A stretch of 64,000 bases of DNA from Butyrivibrio proteoclasticus B316 (GTDB taxonomy: Bacteria > Bacillota > Clostridia > Lachnospirales > Lachnospiraceae). Positions 1 through 8,194 of this stretch are shown one piece after another. The notes beneath the pieces were generated by a model. The model saw only the letters and a list, made by a program, of their open reading frames with translations. It was not told the DNA's origin and searched no databases. Position numbers and translations under genes: made by a program. Within the stretch, counting starts at the first letter, position 1, and every line of letters begins with the position of its first letter. The stretch covers positions 464,441 through 528,440 of the forward strand of contig NC_014387.1 in assembly GCF_000145035.1 (NCBI RefSeq), in the 5' to 3' direction.

Positions 1-1
1 G

Positions 2-424
2 GCTACCAGAATAGACGAGCTTCCACAGCTTATCAATATATTAAAGGGCGATATGTCGATAGTTGGCCCAAGGCCGGAGCGACTTGAGCATGTGCACAAA
101 TACTGCGAGGAGATTCCTGAGTTTAGTTACAGACTTAAAGTTAAGGGCGGACTTACAGGTCCTGCGCAGGTTTTTGGTAAATACAACACAAGCCCTCTTA
201 ATAAACTTAAGATGGACCTGTACTATATTACAAATTATTCACTTCTTCTGGATTTACAGATTCTCTTTGAAACTGTCAAGATACTGGTTCAGAAAGAGAG
301 TACCGAAGGCTTTTCCGAGGAAAGGGCTGAGGAGATGCATGACGCGGCAGTTTTGGAGGAAAGAACTGAGGAGATGCATGATTCGGCAACTTTAGAAGAA
401 AGTGTTGAAGAGAAGCATAATTAA
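2..424 (+). CDS. Initiating sugar-phosphate transferase, C-terminal part (WcaJ/PglC-like)
   Basis: The reading frame is open from base 2, so the gene starts upstream of the window. The visible part carries the bacterial sugar transferase signatures RIDELPQLINILKGDMS, VGPRPE and GGLTGPAQV, the region that contacts the sugar-phosphate donor. Family members transfer a sugar phosphate from a UDP-sugar to undecaprenyl phosphate at the inner face of the membrane, the committed first step of polysaccharide assembly, so this gene suits the head of the locus. After the conserved core there is an unusual acidic tail made of a 13-residue tandem repeat. The donor sugar cannot be told from this fragment; UDP-GlcNAc-derived deoxyaminosugars are plausible given the CapE-like gene that follows. 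Confidence 0.93.
   Translation, partial: ATRIDELPQLINILKGDMSIVGPRPERLEHVHKYCEEIPEFSYRLKVKGGLTGPAQVFGKYNTSPLNKLKMDLYYITNYSLLLDLQILFETVKILVQKESTEGFSEERAEEMHDAAVLEERTEEMHDSATLEESVEEKHN
317..421 (+). repeat. In-frame 39-bp tandem repeat coding the C-terminal tail
   Basis: Two full 39-bp units (317-355 and 356-394) and a partial third (395-421) encode EERAEEMHDAAVL, EERTEEMHDSATL and EESVEEKHN. The units differ at several bases, so the duplication is not recent. The tail lies beyond the conserved catalytic fold and is strongly acidic; it may be a flexible or coiled extension. Copy number may vary between strains. Confidence 0.85.
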
Positions 425-556
425 CAAATAATAGAGTAAGAAAATGCTTGATTAAGTTGATAATGAGTGAGTAAATAATCAAGTCAGATATTATTTAGTA
501 AGAAAAGATATATGTAAATAAATTAGTAGTTGAATTTGCAGATAGGAGATAAAAAA

Positions 557-1597
557 ATGAGCGAATTTAAGGATAAAACACTTCTAATTACAGGTGGAAC
601 AGGAAGTTTTGGACACTGCGTACTTGACCACTTCCTTGACAGTGACCTCAAGGAGATTAGAATCTTTTCAAGAGATGAGAAGAAGCAGGACGATATGAGA
701 CATGAGCTTCAGGCTTTTCATCCTGAGCATTATAGCAAGGTTAAGTTCTTTATCGGTGATGTTAGAAATATTCAGAGTCTCAGAGATTGTATGCCTGGAG
801 TTGACTATATCTTCCACGCAGCAGCTCTTAAGGAGGTTCCAAGCTGCGAATTCTTCCCTATGGAAGCTGTACGTACCAATATTGAGGGTACAGACAATTT
901 GATCCATGCAGCTGTTGAGAATGGTGTTAAGCATGTTATATGTCTTTCAACAGATAAGGCTGCTTATCCTATTAATTCAATGGGTATTTCCAAGGCTATG
1001 ATGGAGCACATCGTATATGCTAATGCCAGAATGGCGGCTGAAAGAGGAACAATCCTCAACTGCACAAGATACGGAAATGTTATGTGCTCAAGAGGCTCTG
1101 TAATTCCGCTCTTTATTAACCAGATAAAGAACGGACACCCTATTACTATTACTGACCCTAACATGACAAGATTTATGATGAACCTTGATGAGGCTGTTGA
1201 TCTTGTTATGTTCGCATTTACTCATGGTAATCCTGGAGATCTTTTTGTTCAGAAGGCTGATGCTTCTACAATCGGAGATCTTGCTACAGCTGTTCAGCAG
1301 CTCTTTGGCGAGACTGATACCAAGATAATCGGTTCAAGACATGGCGAGAAGCTTTATGAGACACTTCTTACCAAGGAAGAGAGACTCCGCTCAGAGGATA
1401 TGGGCAATTACTACAGAGTAGTTGCTGATGCAAGAGATCTTAACTATGACAAGTTCTATGTAGAGGGAGAAGTTCAGACAGCAGCCAAGGAGGCTTATAC
1501 CAGCCACAATACTACAAGACTTGATGTTGAGGGCACAGTTAAAAAGCTCCTTTCTACAACTTACGTTCAGGAAGAGCTTGCTGCAATGGGTAAATAA
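557..1597 (+). CDS. CapE/WbjB/FnlA-like UDP-GlcNAc 4,6-dehydratase/5-epimerase
   Basis: A 346-residue short-chain dehydrogenase of the FlaA1/CapE group. The Rossmann glycine motif TGGTGSFG is at residues 12-19, and the STDKAAYPIN ... MGISKAMMEH block at 131-151 closely matches the CapE version of the active-site region. CapE-type enzymes convert UDP-GlcNAc to a UDP-2-acetamido-2,6-dideoxy-4-hexulose, the first step to UDP-L-FucNAc. The start at 557 is chosen over an in-frame ATG at 530 because AGGAG lies 8 bases before it. A CapF-like gene follows one gene downstream, supporting the CapE rather than PseB assignment. The third enzyme, CapG/WbjD, is not visible in the window. Confidence 0.9.
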   Translation: MSEFKDKTLLITGGTGSFGHCVLDHFLDSDLKEIRIFSRDEKKQDDMRHELQAFHPEHYSKVKFFIGDVRNIQSLRDCMPGVDYIFHAAALKEVPSCEFFPMEAVRTNIEGTDNLIHAAVENGVKHVICLSTDKAAYPINSMGISKAMMEHIVYANARMAAERGTILNCTRYGNVMCSRGSVIPLFINQIKNGHPITITDPNMTRFMMNLDEAVDLVMFAFTHGNPGDLFVQKADASTIGDLATAVQQLFGETDTKIIGSRHGEKLYETLLTKEERLRSEDMGNYYRVVADARDLNYDKFYVEGEVQTAAKEAYTSHNTTRLDVEGTVKKLLSTTYVQEELAAMGK

Positions 1598-1620
1598 AGA
1601 CGACAAGCGAAGTGGGATTC

Positions 1621-1855
1621 GATTAGCCACAAGTAGTTATAAAAGGCGATTGCGGCTAAGGGAAAAACGAGTAGCGTCGAGCTCGATTAGCCGCAAGTAG
1701 TTATAAAAGGTGATTGCGGCTAAAGAAAGAGTGAGTAGCAGTGGAGCTCGATTAGCCGCAAGTAGTTATAAAAGGTGATTGCGGCTAAAGAAAGAGTGAG
1801 TAGTAGTGAAATTCGATTAGCCGCAAGAGGAAAATGAGTAATTTGCGGCTAACTA
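1621..1855 (+). repeat. Tandem 64-65 bp hairpin-forming repeats (3.6 copies)
   Basis: Units begin at 1621, 1685, 1750 and 1815. Each full unit contains TTAGCCGCAA, about 17-18 bases of AT-rich loop, then the exact reverse complement TTGCGGCTAA, so each can fold into a 10-bp stem (the first has one mismatch). The fourth is shorter: its loop differs (GAGGAAAATGAGTAA) and the unit stops after the second arm. Spacers between hairpins are conserved too, including a GAGCTC or GAATTC-like end. The array fills the gap between the CapE-like gene and the next glycosyltransferase. There is no T-run after the stems, so they are not simple terminators. Confidence 0.93.
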
Positions 1856-1875
1856 TGTGGATATAACAAGAGACG

Positions 1876-3336
1876 ATGACGGATACAAGCGCAGTTGGGA
1901 TAGATAAAGTGAATAATGATGGAAATAGATCGCTGCGTATCCTTGTGGTTACAGAGTGCTTCTGGCCGGATATATATGCAATCAATGATATAGTTGAGAA
2001 ATTGGTTAAGCGAGGTCATAGGGTAACAGTTCTAACTGGACTTCCGGATTACACCACTACTGAGATTCCGCCTGAGTACAGACATGGGCAGAACAGGCAC
2101 CAGAACTACAAGGGTGCTGATGTTTACAGGGTTCAGACAATTGCAAGGCACCATGGACCAATCTGGAGGAGCCTTAGCTATCTGTCATTTGTTGTAGCAG
2201 GCTGGATGAGAGCTAAGACTCAGGACTGGAAGCATACAGAGGTATGGGGGAATTCTGAAAACCAAGAAAAAAGAATTGGCAATACATCGAACCAGTCAGA
2301 TATAGACAATAGTAGTTATGTTGAGACTAGAAGTAATGGATCTAGTGATATAGATGATGCAGACTTTGATGTGATATATGTGTGGGAGGTATCTCCGGTG
2401 ACTATGGCAGTTCCGGCGATCGCCCTTAAAAAGAGGTACAAAAAGCCTCTTTTCCTGTATTGTATGGATATTTGGCCTGAGTGTGTCAAAGCTATGAGTA
2501 TCAAGGAAGGAACACTTCCTTACAAGCTCATTCATTGGTGGACCAAGAGAATATACAGACAGTGCGATCACATCGCAGTTTCTTCCAAGCCATTCTTCCA
2601 GTACATGGAGGAAAAGAATGGAATAAAAAGGGACAAGATGAGCTATCTGCCCCAGTATGCAGATGTGGGGCTGTTGGAGCTTGATACGAGTAAGATTAGT
2701 AATCAGAATGTGACTAATACTAGTTCTGAATCTAATGATAATGCAGATGATTTAGTTGGAAATGACGGAATAAATCATACAGACTTTCTCTTTATTGGTA
2801 ACATAGGAAAAGCTCAAAATCTGGACTGCCTGATGAAAGCCATGACCGTGTTCAAGGGACGGACAGATGTACGTCTTCATATGGTAGGTGGCGGCTCAGA
2901 ATTTGAGAATATTCAGAAGCTGGCACAGGACCTTGGAATAGGCGATATCGTTACCTTCTATGGACCTAAGCCATTTAAAGAAGCAGTAGCTTATTACAAC
3001 AAGGCTGATGCCTGTGTTCTGACACTGGATGGTTCAACTCACATCGGAGATACACTTCCAGGTAAGCTTCAGACCTACATGGCAGCAGGTAAGACAATTC
3101 TGGCGGCGGCTAATGGCGCAGCCATGGACATCATAAAAGAGGCAGAGTGTGGCAAGTGCGTTGCAGCAGGAGATGACAAGGCTTATGGACAGGCGCTTCT
3201 GGACTTTGCAGATTATAAAGAAAAGTACTCTGATTGCGGCGAAAAGGCTCGCAAGTATTTCAGAGAGAATTTCATGGAAGAGCAGCATTTTGTGGAACTC
3301 GAAAGACTTCTCAATATGATGACAGATAGACATTGA
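1876..3336 (+). CDS. GT4 glycosyltransferase, WbuB-like, with low-complexity inserts
   Basis: The N-terminal half (LVVTECFWPDIYAIND, then KRGHRVTVLTGLPDY) is characteristic of WbuB-type GT4 enzymes, some of which transfer L-FucNAc in O-antigen clusters; that would fit the flanking CapE and CapF homologues. The C-terminal GT1-type domain starts near residue 303 (FLFIGNIG) and contains KLQTYMAAGKTILAAANG. At 486 residues it is about 80 longer than usual because of two Asn/Ser/Asp-rich inserts, residues about 120-164 and 271-301. The ATG at 1876 follows a weak AGAGACG site just after the hairpin array, so translation or mRNA stability here could depend on that array. Confidence 0.87.
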   Translation: MTDTSAVGIDKVNNDGNRSLRILVVTECFWPDIYAINDIVEKLVKRGHRVTVLTGLPDYTTTEIPPEYRHGQNRHQNYKGADVYRVQTIARHHGPIWRSLSYLSFVVAGWMRAKTQDWKHTEVWGNSENQEKRIGNTSNQSDIDNSSYVETRSNGSSDIDDADFDVIYVWEVSPVTMAVPAIALKKRYKKPLFLYCMDIWPECVKAMSIKEGTLPYKLIHWWTKRIYRQCDHIAVSSKPFFQYMEEKNGIKRDKMSYLPQYADVGLLELDTSKISNQNVTNTSSESNDNADDLVGNDGINHTDFLFIGNIGKAQNLDCLMKAMTVFKGRTDVRLHMVGGGSEFENIQKLAQDLGIGDIVTFYGPKPFKEAVAYYNKADACVLTLDGSTHIGDTLPGKLQTYMAAGKTILAAANGAAMDIIKEAECGKCVAAGDDKAYGQALLDFADYKEKYSDCGEKARKYFRENFMEEQHFVELERLLNMMTDRH

Positions 3337-3456
3337 ATTTGAATGAGTAATGTAAGAATTGATGATATCTTGAAGTTGATTACGGAAACCGCACTAGTAG
3401 CGGATGTCGTGAGAATTTGATTCGAGAAAAGATAATAATGATACAAGGAGTTCAGA

Positions 3457-4695
3457 ATGAAAATCTTAGTAACAGGAGCTAAGGGATTCGTTGGACGAAA
3501 CCTGGTTGAGAATCTCAAAAATGTCAGAGATGGCAAGAACCGTACCAGGCCAGATCTGACAATAGATGAGATATACGAATATGACATAGATACTGATCCT
3601 GATCTGTTACAGGACTACTGCAGAAATGCAGATTTTGTTTTCCATCTTGCAGGTGTCAACAGACCTAAGGATCCTAAAGAGTACATGGACGGAAACTTTG
3701 GATTTTCAAGTGTACTTCTTAATACATTAAAGGAATGCAAAAACACAGCACCTGTTATGCTCTCATCATCAATTCAGGCTTCACTTACAGGAAGATTTGC
3801 AGGTTCTGAATATGGTAAATCCAAGCTTGCGGGTGAGGAACTGTTTTTCAAATATGGTGAAGAGACAGGGGCAAAGGTGCTTGTATACCGTTTCCCTAAC
3901 CTTTTTGGAAAGTGGTGCAGACCTAATTACAACTCTGCTGTAGCTACATTTTGTAACAACATAGCAAATGGCCTTCCTATTCAGGTTAATGACCCGAGTA
4001 CAGAATTGGAACTTGTATATATCGACGATCTTGTAGAAGAGATGCTTGATGCACTTGAGAACAAAGAGCATTACATGACAGATGTATTATTAAACGCAAG
4101 CGAAGAGACAAGTGATTACGGCGATGGTAAAAGATATTGCTGCGTTCCGGTTTATCACAGGGCTACTCTTGGAGAGATAGTTAATCTTCTTCATACTTTT
4201 GAGGAAGTTCCCAAAACTCTTATTGTACCTGAGATTCCAGACGGCTCTTTTGCCAAGAAATTGTATTCAACATACCTTTCATATCTGCCAAAAGAGAAGA
4301 TGATCTTTGATATTCCTACACATGAGGATGACAGAGGCTCTTTTACCGAGATTTACAAGTCACTTAACTGTGGACAGATCAGCATAAATGTATCAAAACC
4401 CGGTGTGATCAAGGGCCAGCATTGGCACAACTCCAAATGGGAGATATTCATTGTAGTATCGGGAAGAGCTCTTATACAGGAGAGGAAGCTTGGAATAGAT
4501 CCTGAGACGGGCAAAGAGTATCCGGTTATAAACTTCGAGGTATCGGGTGACAAGCTTCAGGCGGTTCAGATGCTTCCCGGATATACTCACAATATTATAA
4601 ACCTCTCAGATACAGAAAACCTCGTAACTGTTATGTGGGCAAATGAAATTTTTGATGGGAATAAGCCTGAGACATACAGGGAGATTGTCGAGTAA
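3457..4695 (+). CDS. capF: CapF/WbjC-like bifunctional UDP-sugar epimerase-reductase
   Basis: The N-terminal SDR domain has GAKGFVG at residues 7-13 and the catalytic pair Tyr119-x3-Lys123 (YGKSK). The C-terminal part from about residue 285 is a cupin with GQHWHNSKWEIFIVVSG, including the His322-x-His324 metal ligands. This SDR-cupin fusion is diagnostic of CapF, which epimerises the CapE product at C3 and reduces it on the route to UDP-L-FucNAc or an isomer. At 412 residues it is some 40 longer than Staphylococcus CapF. A good AGGAG precedes the ATG by 8 bases. The preceding gene encodes the presumed acceptor transferase. Confidence 0.92.
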   Translation: MKILVTGAKGFVGRNLVENLKNVRDGKNRTRPDLTIDEIYEYDIDTDPDLLQDYCRNADFVFHLAGVNRPKDPKEYMDGNFGFSSVLLNTLKECKNTAPVMLSSSIQASLTGRFAGSEYGKSKLAGEELFFKYGEETGAKVLVYRFPNLFGKWCRPNYNSAVATFCNNIANGLPIQVNDPSTELELVYIDDLVEEMLDALENKEHYMTDVLLNASEETSDYGDGKRYCCVPVYHRATLGEIVNLLHTFEEVPKTLIVPEIPDGSFAKKLYSTYLSYLPKEKMIFDIPTHEDDRGSFTEIYKSLNCGQISINVSKPGVIKGQHWHNSKWEIFIVVSGRALIQERKLGIDPETGKEYPVINFEVSGDKLQAVQMLPGYTHNIINLSDTENLVTVMWANEIFDGNKPETYREIVE

Positions 4696-4764
4696 CACTC
4701 TGTATTAGTGGTTGAGATACAGGGGGAACATAATAGTTAAGGGGAATCAGAAAAGGAGTGTATT

Positions 4765-5655
4765 ATGTTCACAAGGAAAACAAAGGAAGATAAGCCGGTT
4801 GTGGCTATCTGCTACGATTTTGATAAAACTCTTTCGCCTAATGATATGCAGGCTCAGGGGTACATACAGTCTGTAGGCTATGATGTTGATGAATTCTGGA
4901 AGGATTCCAACAGCGTTGCTTTTGCAAATGAGATGGACCAGAATCTTGCTTACATGTACAAGATGCTTGATGAAGCAAGGGGAAAATTTGTATTCAACAA
5001 GCAGGCACTTATGGACTATGGTTCTAAGGTTGAGCTCTTTAAGGGTGTTGAGGAGTGGTTTGACAGAATTCGTCAGTACGGCGCAGATAACGGTGTAATT
5101 GTTGAGCATTACATCATTTCTTCAGGCCTTAAGGAGATGATCGAGGGAACCTCAATTGCCAAGAAGGGCGTGTTTGAGCAGATCTACGCAAACAGCTTTT
5201 ATTATGATAACAGGGGCGAGGTTAAGTGGCCGGCTCAGGTTGTCAACTACACCAACAAGACTCAGTTCCTCTTTAGAATTGAGAAGGGGGTCTTAAATCC
5301 AAATGATCCAATGGTCAACGATTACATTCCTCTTGAGGAAGTAAGAATTCCATTTAGAAATATGATCTACATTGGCGACAGTGATACGGATGTGCCATGC
5401 ATGAGACTTGTAAATGCTTATGGCGGTCATTCTATCGGAGTTTATAACTCAGAGACAGGTGATAAGACCAAGGTTTACAAGATGATGCAGGAAGACAGGA
5501 TCAGATTTTTTGCTCCTGCTGATTATACAGACGGAAGCGAGCTTGACTGCCTGGTTAAGGCAATCATCGACAGAACACAGGCTAATGAGAAACTTCACGA
5601 TATTCATAACAAGATGAAGAGAGAGTATCTTGAGGCTGAGAAACACAAAAACTGA
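4765..5655 (+). CDS. HAD-superfamily phosphohydrolase
   Basis: HAD motif I is Asp18-Phe-Asp20-Lys-Thr (CYDFDKTLSP), motif II is the Ser in YIISSG near 119-120, a motif III lysine is probably Lys165, and motif IV is GDSDTD at 204-209. The fold is therefore a haloacid-dehalogenase-type phosphatase with a helical cap between motifs I and II. The substrate cannot be read from sequence; in this setting it may be a sugar phosphate or a housekeeping metabolite. AGGAG precedes the ATG. It is followed after 26 bases by a glycosyltransferase, so the two are probably co-transcribed. Codon use is like the neighbouring genes. Confidence 0.88.
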   Translation: MFTRKTKEDKPVVAICYDFDKTLSPNDMQAQGYIQSVGYDVDEFWKDSNSVAFANEMDQNLAYMYKMLDEARGKFVFNKQALMDYGSKVELFKGVEEWFDRIRQYGADNGVIVEHYIISSGLKEMIEGTSIAKKGVFEQIYANSFYYDNRGEVKWPAQVVNYTNKTQFLFRIEKGVLNPNDPMVNDYIPLEEVRIPFRNMIYIGDSDTDVPCMRLVNAYGGHSIGVYNSETGDKTKVYKMMQEDRIRFFAPADYTDGSELDCLVKAIIDRTQANEKLHDIHNKMKREYLEAEKHKN

Positions 5656-5681
5656 TTTGATTCACAGATTGGGAAACAGGC

Positions 5682-6899
5682 GTGAGCAAATTACTGATAG
5701 TAAATTCTGTTCTGGGCTTTGGCTCAACAGGCAAAATAGTCATGAACATAGCCAGGGAATACGAACAGAAGGGCTACGAGGTTAAGGTAGCATTTGGCAG
5801 GATCATGAAGCAGGCGGCAACGTCATCAGATGGCAAAAGAGCTGCTTTGTACGGAAATATGGGCGTGCGTATCGGAAACGATATGGACGTCTATTGTCAT
5901 GGAATTCTTTCAAGGATCACAGATAAACACGGGCTTTATTCCAGGATGTCCACCAGGAAGTTCCTGAAATGGGCAAGTGAGTATGATCCGGACGTTTTGT
6001 GGATGCACAATATCCACGGCTACTATATCAACTATGAGATGTTGTTTGACTGGATCAAATCAAGGCCACAGATGAAGGTCAAGTGGACACTGCATGACTG
6101 CTGGTCTTTTACCGGGCACTGTGCACACTTTGCTTATGTTAAGTGTGATAAATGGAAAGAAGGGTGCCATGACTGCCCACAGCGTGCAACATACCCTGCG
6201 GCTATAAGGGATAACAGCGTAGGAAACTTTAGGCGTAAAAAAGCAGCTTTTACCGGAGTTTCTGATATGACTCTGATCACTCCATCCGAATGGCTTAAAG
6301 ATATGGTGAAGCAAAGCTATATGTCAGAGTACCCTGTAGAAGTGAAGTACAACACGATAAATACTGAAGTTTTCAGGCCTGTGGATAACTCTTTTAAAAG
6401 GAATCATGGAATAGAGGATAAAAAGATGATCCTGGGAGTTGCCAGTTTCTGGAATGAGAGAAAAGGGTTGGATGATTTTATAGAGCTGGACAAGAAGCTG
6501 AGAAGTATTGATGAAAGCGAAAGTACAGACTTGGCATCAGAACAGAATAGTGCACATGGAACGGAAAAAGGTAACAGATCCAAATTCAAGATTGTGCTTG
6601 TGGGACTTAGCGAAGCGCAGATGGAAGACCTTAGAAAAAAGGGTTCAGATATATTGGGAATTCCGAGGACTAACAGTGTATCGGAAATCGTAGAGATTTA
6701 TTCGGCAGCAGATGTGTTTGTTAATCCAACCTACGAGGATACCTTCCCCACTGTCAATATGGAGGCTGAGGCCTGCGGAACACCTGTAATTACATACGAC
6801 ACAGGCGGATGTAGAGAGACGCTTAAGTCGGATAAGAGCATGGTAATTCCACAGAGCGTTGATGAGATAATCGAGGCGCTTGGTAAAATGAATGTTTGA
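5682..6899 (+). CDS. GT4 glycosyltransferase with cysteine-rich LHDCWSFTGHC motif
   Basis: A 405-residue GT4 with an N-terminal acceptor domain (VLGFGSTGKI) and a C-terminal donor domain carrying YEDTFPTVNMEAEACGTPVI near the end. The middle holds HDCWSFTGHCAHF followed by CDKWKEGCHDCPQ (Cys140, 147, 155, 162, 165), a cysteine set seen in a subgroup of capsule glycosyltransferases that could bind a metal. A Ser/Glu/Asn-rich insert at residues about 276-301 interrupts the C-terminal domain, like those in the GT4 at 1876. The start is GTG with only a poor GGGAAACAGG upstream. Acceptor and donor are unknown. Confidence 0.87.
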   Translation: MSKLLIVNSVLGFGSTGKIVMNIAREYEQKGYEVKVAFGRIMKQAATSSDGKRAALYGNMGVRIGNDMDVYCHGILSRITDKHGLYSRMSTRKFLKWASEYDPDVLWMHNIHGYYINYEMLFDWIKSRPQMKVKWTLHDCWSFTGHCAHFAYVKCDKWKEGCHDCPQRATYPAAIRDNSVGNFRRKKAAFTGVSDMTLITPSEWLKDMVKQSYMSEYPVEVKYNTINTEVFRPVDNSFKRNHGIEDKKMILGVASFWNERKGLDDFIELDKKLRSIDESESTDLASEQNSAHGTEKGNRSKFKIVLVGLSEAQMEDLRKKGSDILGIPRTNSVSEIVEIYSAADVFVNPTYEDTFPTVNMEAEACGTPVITYDTGGCRETLKSDKSMVIPQSVDEIIEALGKMNV

Positions 6900-7002
6900 G
6901 TATAATGATATTCAGATACTGAGTGGTGTTATGTGATAGTTGGAAATATGATTATTGCAATATAGATTTTGAAGTTATTGGGTACAGAAAGAAGATAAAA
7001 AT

Positions 7003-8118
7003 ATGAGTTTAGATAACACAATGAAAGTTCCTTTTGTAAGTTTTAAACCTTTGGAAAAAGAGCTTGATGGTGATCTTCGAGTAGCTTTTGAAAGAGTATA
7101 CGAGAACAGCTGGTATATTGAGGGCAAAGAAGACGAAAAATTTGAAGCTTCATTTGCTGAATATTGTAAGAGCAAGTACTGTGTTGGAGTTGGAAACGGC
7201 CTCGACGCCCTGATGCTGGCACTTAAAGCCCTGGGAGTAAAGGAGGGGGATGAAGTAATTGTCCCATCTAATACATATATTGCTACAGCTCTTGCAGTAA
7301 CTTACGTTGGAGCAACTCCTGTTTTTGTTGAGCCGGACATCAGGACTTTTAACATTGATCCTGCGCGTATTGAGGAAAAGATAACAGACAAAACTGTAGC
7401 TATTATGCCTGTACATCTTTATGGACAGGCTTGCGATATGGATCCTATTATGGAAATTGCCGGAAAGCATGACCTGTATGTGGTCGAAGACTGTGCTCAG
7501 GCTCATGGGGCTACATACAAGGGCAGGGTTATAGGCTCTTTTGGTAATGCCGCAGGCTTTAGTTTCTATCCGGGCAAGAATCTTGGTGCTCTTGGTGATG
7601 CCGGTGCAACAGTCACAAATGATAAAGATCTTGCTGCCAAGATCAGAGCTCTTGGCAATTACGGCTCTGATTATAAGTATCATCACATCTATAAAGGCAA
7701 CAACTCAAGACTTGATGAGATGCAGGCAGCTTTTTTATCTGCCAAGCTTCCTCATCTTGATAAGGTTAATGTAAACAGACGCAGTATTGCAGATAAGTAT
7801 CTGAAGGGCATTACAAATCCTGAGGTTATATTGCCTTTTGTACCTGACTATGCAGTTCCGGTGTGGCATATCTTTGGAATCCGCTGCAAGAGAAGGGATG
7901 AGCTTGAGAAGTTCCTGAATTACCGCGGAATCACAACTAACAAACACTATCCGATTCCTATGCACCTTCAGGAATGCTACAAGGATCTTGGCTATAAAGA
8001 GGGAGATTTCCCTATTGCTGAAGAAATCAGCACAACAGAACTTAGTATTCCTATGTTCTACGGAATGACTGATGAGCAGATTCAATATGTAATTGATACG
8101 ATCAATGATTTCAAATAA
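7003..8118 (+). CDS. DegT/DnrJ/EryC1 sugar aminotransferase, FdtB/QdtB-like
   Basis: A 371-residue PLP-dependent sugar aminotransferase. The PLP lysine is Lys192 in [14 protein letters not shown], and Asp163 in [11 protein letters not shown] would pair with the pyridine nitrogen. The opening [12 protein letters not shown] and [14 protein letters not shown] are typical of the FdtB/QdtB group that aminates C3 of dTDP-3-keto-6-deoxyhexoses to dTDP-Fuc3N or dTDP-Qui3N. The matching ketoisomerase (FdtA-like) lies 12 kb away at 19048, which supports this substrate over C4 amination. No RmlA or RmlB homologue is in the window, so the dTDP-sugar precursor must be made elsewhere. A GAAAGAAG site precedes the ATG. 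Confidence 0.85.
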   Translation: MSLDNTMKVPFVSFKPLEKELDGDLRVAFERVYENSWYIEGKEDEKFEASFAEYCKSKYCVGVGNGLDALMLALKALGVKEGDEVIVPSNTYIATALAVTYVGATPVFVEPDIRTFNIDPARIEEKITDKTVAIMPVHLYGQACDMDPIMEIAGKHDLYVVEDCAQAHGATYKGRVIGSFGNAAGFSFYPGKNLGALGDAGATVTNDKDLAAKIRALGNYGSDYKYHHIYKGNNSRLDEMQAAFLSAKLPHLDKVNVNRRSIADKYLKGITNPEVILPFVPDYAVPVWHIFGIRCKRRDELEKFLNYRGITTNKHYPIPMHLQECYKDLGYKEGDFPIAEEISTTELSIPMFYGMTDEQIQYVIDTINDFK

Positions 8119-8194
8119 TAAATAATACGATTCTGAAACAAGTAGGTAATTCCTATTTGTGAGAGCCAATATATTTTTGGTTAGGGGAGTTCTA

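Noticed and set aside
530..556. Earlier start for the CapE-like gene
   Set aside because: AGGAG lies at a proper distance only before ATG 557, and the added nine residues are not part of the family.
1621..1855. Possible CRISPR array
   Set aside because: Units repeat through their whole 64-65 bases including spacers, number only four and no cas genes are near; CRISPR spacers would be unique.
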